From contig NZ_CP047029.1 in the NCBI RefSeq assembly GCF_009796805.1, positions 3,610,001 through 3,674,000 of the forward strand: a DNA stretch of 64,000 nt, read 5' to 3'. The stretch comes from Algibacter sp. L1A34 (lineage in GTDB: Bacteria > Bacteroidota > Bacteroidia > Flavobacteriales > Flavobacteriaceae). This document shows positions 62,291 to 64,000 of the stretch, one piece after another (the first letter of the stretch is position 1; each line of letters begins with the position of its first letter). Position numbers and translations under genes: made by a program. The notes under the pieces were generated by a model. The model was not told the origin of the DNA. It was given only the letters and a program-made list of their open reading frames with translations, and did not search any database.

Positions 62291-63106
62291 ATGGAAAAAT
62301 TCCCTAAAATAGCATTCCCGTTCATCATTGCAGCGGTTGTATTAGTAATTGTATTGTCTAAATCTGCTGTAACCATTGGTTCTGGAGAAGCTGGAGTACT
62401 ATTTAAAACTTTTGGAGAAGGTGTGGTTGTCGATGAGCCAGCCTTGGGTGAAGGATTTCACGTTGTAGCTCCTTGGAATAAGGTTTTTGTTTATGAAGTA
62501 AGACAACAGGAAATTCTAGAAAAAATGAATGTTTTGTCGTCTAATGGATTAGATATTCAGCTTGAAGCATCGGTTTGGTTTCAACCAGATTTTAAAAACT
62601 TAGGTAGACTACACCAAGAGAAAAGTGAAATGTATAAAGAGCGTGTATTGCTTCCTGCAATTAGATCTGCTGCTAGAAGTGTAGTTGGTCGTTATACACC
62701 AGAGCAATTATATTCTAGTAAGCGAGATGCTATTCAACAAGAAATATTTGAAGAAACTAGAAATTACGTTAAAGATCAATTTATTCAATTGAATGAAGTT
62801 TTGGTTCGTGACGTTACATTACCATCTACAATTAAAGATGCTATTGAGCGTAAATTAAAACAAGAGCAAGAATCTTTAGAATATGAATTTAAGTTAGTTA
62901 CAGCAGCCAAAGAAGCCGAAAAAGTAATTATTGAAGCTCAAGGTAAAGCGGAATCTAATAGGATTTTAAGCGCTTCGTTAACTGATAAAATTTTACAAGA
63001 CAAAGGTATTGATGCAACTATAACATTAGCACAGTCACCTAATAGTAAAATTATTGTTGTTGGTTCTGGAGATAGTGGTTTACCTCTTATTTTAGGAAAT
63101 CAATAA
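62291..63106 (+). CDS. Prohibitin-family (SPFH) membrane protein
   Basis: The 271-residue protein has one N-terminal membrane helix (IAFPFIIAAVVLVIVLS), then the SPFH/prohibitin domain with GSGEAGVLFKTFGEGVV, GEGFHVVAPWNKVFVYEVR, LEASVWFQPD and RSAARSVVGRYTPEQLYSSK. A charged helix, IERKLKQEQESLEYEFKLV and AKEAEKVIIEAQGKAESN, follows. SPFH proteins form large ring assemblies that organise membranes and guard membrane proteases such as FtsH. It stands alone before the his leader region. Confidence 0.9.
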   Translation: MEKFPKIAFPFIIAAVVLVIVLSKSAVTIGSGEAGVLFKTFGEGVVVDEPALGEGFHVVAPWNKVFVYEVRQQEILEKMNVLSSNGLDIQLEASVWFQPDFKNLGRLHQEKSEMYKERVLLPAIRSAARSVVGRYTPEQLYSSKRDAIQQEIFEETRNYVKDQFIQLNEVLVRDVTLPSTIKDAIERKLKQEQESLEYEFKLVTAAKEAEKVIIEAQGKAESNRILSASLTDKILQDKGIDATITLAQSPNSKIIVVGSGDSGLPLILGNQ

Positions 63107-63292
63107 TCGATTTGATTTTAACACAACTTAGAAGTAAAATAAATGATTAGGTTTATTAAGTTTAAAATAAAACAATTCAATATTTTAAAGCTTCTTTTGA
63201 AGATTAATTAATCATTTGTAAACAAAATTAAAGAATGCATAAATATTAAGAATTTATTTCTTATTTGTTTGGCATTTTAAACATATATTTTG

Positions 63293-63300
63293 CATATTTG
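63293..63300 (+). promoter_or_regulatory. Candidate his operon promoter
   Basis: CATATTTG differs from TAnnTTTG only at the first base. A TTTG lies about 21 bases upstream. It is placed 21 bases before the leader peptide ATG, as expected for an attenuated operon. Confidence 0.45.
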
Positions 63301-63321
63301 TAGTGTTAATAAAACAAAGAC

Positions 63322-63375
63322 ATGACTTTTATTCAAATACATCATCATTTTCATATTTGCTTTCAAGCGAACTGA
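63322..63375 (+). CDS. hisL: Histidine-rich leader peptide of the his operon
   Basis: The 17-codon frame reads MTFIQIHHHFHICFQAN, with four histidines in five codons, directly before an attenuator hairpin and hisG. When charged His-tRNA is short, the ribosome stalls on the His codons and the downstream RNA refolds. Too short for normal gene finding, but the context makes it convincing. Confidence 0.85.
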   Translation: MTFIQIHHHFHICFQAN

Positions 63376-63442
63376 AAATGTATTGAATAAAATCGACATA
63401 TTTTTAAACCCGTTTGAGCCAATCAAGCGGGTTTATTTTTTT
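63363..63442 (+). promoter_or_regulatory. his attenuator: antiterminator and terminator
   Basis: Terminator: AAACCCGTTTGA (63406-63417) pairs with TCAAGCGGGTTT (63423-63434), followed by a T-rich run to 63442. The same TCAAGCG string also occurs at 63363-63369 within the leader frame and can pair with CGTTTGA (63411-63417), which would break the terminator. A further leader hairpin joins about 63327-63342 with 63378-63392. These are the alternative folds expected of ribosome-mediated attenuation. Confidence 0.75.
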
Positions 63443-63482
63443 AAAACCAGTGAGGTTGTTTCAAACTCATAAAAACAATAAA

Positions 63483-64000
63483 ATGAGTAAATTAAGAATT
63501 GCAGTACAAAAATCAGGACGTCTAAACGAAGACTCAATGTCACTTTTAAAAGATATCGGTATTTCTATCGATAATGGTAAAGATCAATTAAAAGCCTCGG
63601 CAAGGGATTTCCCTGTTGAAGTATTTTATTTGAGAAATGGTGATATTCCTCAATATTTAAAAGATGGTGTGGTAGATGCCGCCATTATCGGAGAGAACGT
63701 TTTAATCGAAAAAGGTGAAGGTATTAACGTTGCTGAGAAATTAGGTTTCTCTTCATGTCGTGTTTGTATTGCCGTGCCAAAAGATGCCGATTATAATAGC
63801 ATAAAAGATTTAGATGGTATGCGTATTGCAACCTCGTATCCAAATACTGTACAACAATATTTAGATAAAAACGGTGTAAAAGCTAATATTCACATTATTA
63901 ACGGATCGGTTGAAATAGCACCAAACATTGGTTTAGCCGATGCTATTTGTGATATAGTATCTAGTGGAAGTACCCTTTTTAAAAATAATTTAAAAGAGGT
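63483..64000 (+). CDS. hisG: ATP phosphoribosyltransferase (3' end outside window)
   Basis: The first 172 codons are present and the frame is still open at the window end. LRIAVQKSGRLNEDSMSLL, YLRNGDIPQYLKDGVVDAAI, IGENVLIEKG, RIATSYPNTVQQYL, and DAICDIVSSGSTLFKNNLKE are typical HisG. It condenses ATP and PRPP as the first and feedback-regulated step of histidine synthesis. Whether it is the long, self-contained form cannot be settled as the C-terminal regulatory domain is missing. The histidine leader just upstream supports the call. Confidence 0.96.
   Translation, partial: MSKLRIAVQKSGRLNEDSMSLLKDIGISIDNGKDQLKASARDFPVEVFYLRNGDIPQYLKDGVVDAAIIGENVLIEKGEGINVAEKLGFSSCRVCIAVPKDADYNSIKDLDGMRIATSYPNTVQQYLDKNGVKANIHIINGSVEIAPNIGLADAICDIVSSGSTLFKNNLKE

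Overview
The window reads as chromosome of a member of the Bacteroidota, most likely a marine-type Flavobacteriaceae. It is very AT-rich. Several starts are preceded by the Bacteroidota -7 element TAnnTTTG. The fused lpxC/fabZ gene, the PorX regulator of type IX secretion, the lipoproteins with an acidic stretch after the cysteine, and the gene order HD-domain gene, lpxD, lpxC/fabZ, lpxA, efp, lpxD-like, sucD are all typical of that group. No species can be named from the sequence alone.

Bases 1-34983 hold a Wzx/Wzy-type surface polysaccharide locus. At the left are the end of an SGNH-like gene and a tight ATP-grasp/HAD/FemAB-like trio on the + strand. From 3395 to 28050 almost everything is on the - strand: PglD-like acetyltransferase, PglC-like initiating transferase, a PLP enzyme, a CapK-like adenylate-forming enzyme, an ATP-grasp protein, seven glycosyltransferase-related or assembly genes, an MBOAT acyltransferase flanked by two SGNH-like proteins, Wzy, Wzx, and the nucleotide-sugar genes capI, tviB and wbpP. 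A + strand beta-helix lipoprotein gene and a decayed IS256-type element interrupt it at 10133-13326. From 28693 the + strand carries PglE- and PglF-like enzymes, then the Wza-like export lipoprotein and the Wzc-like tyrosine kinase. Together PglF, PglE, PglD and PglC would make UDP-N,N'-diacetylbacillosamine and load it on undecaprenyl phosphate. WbpP and TviB would supply UDP-GalNAc and its uronic acid.

Bases 35148-49171 are mixed core genes: aroB, proline dehydrogenase, a second soluble CapD-like dehydratase and a second initiating transferase, a DUF4258-like protein, ald, an outer-membrane beta-barrel protein, tsaE, porX and an HD-domain phosphohydrolase. Between the barrel gene and porX lie two near-identical 47-codon genes for a predicted secreted peptide. 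Each has the same 112-bp upstream block, containing a -7 element, a TTAACA-N5-TTAACA direct repeat and a 33-bp conserved element. This duplicated peptide unit is the most unusual feature I see.

Bases 49224-64000 are lipid A and central functions: lpxD, lpxC/fabZ, lpxA, efp, an lpxD paralogue, sucD, an M16 peptidase, fabG, a VWA membrane protein, a universal stress protein, a prohibitin-family protein, and finally a histidine-rich leader peptide with attenuator in front of a truncated hisG.
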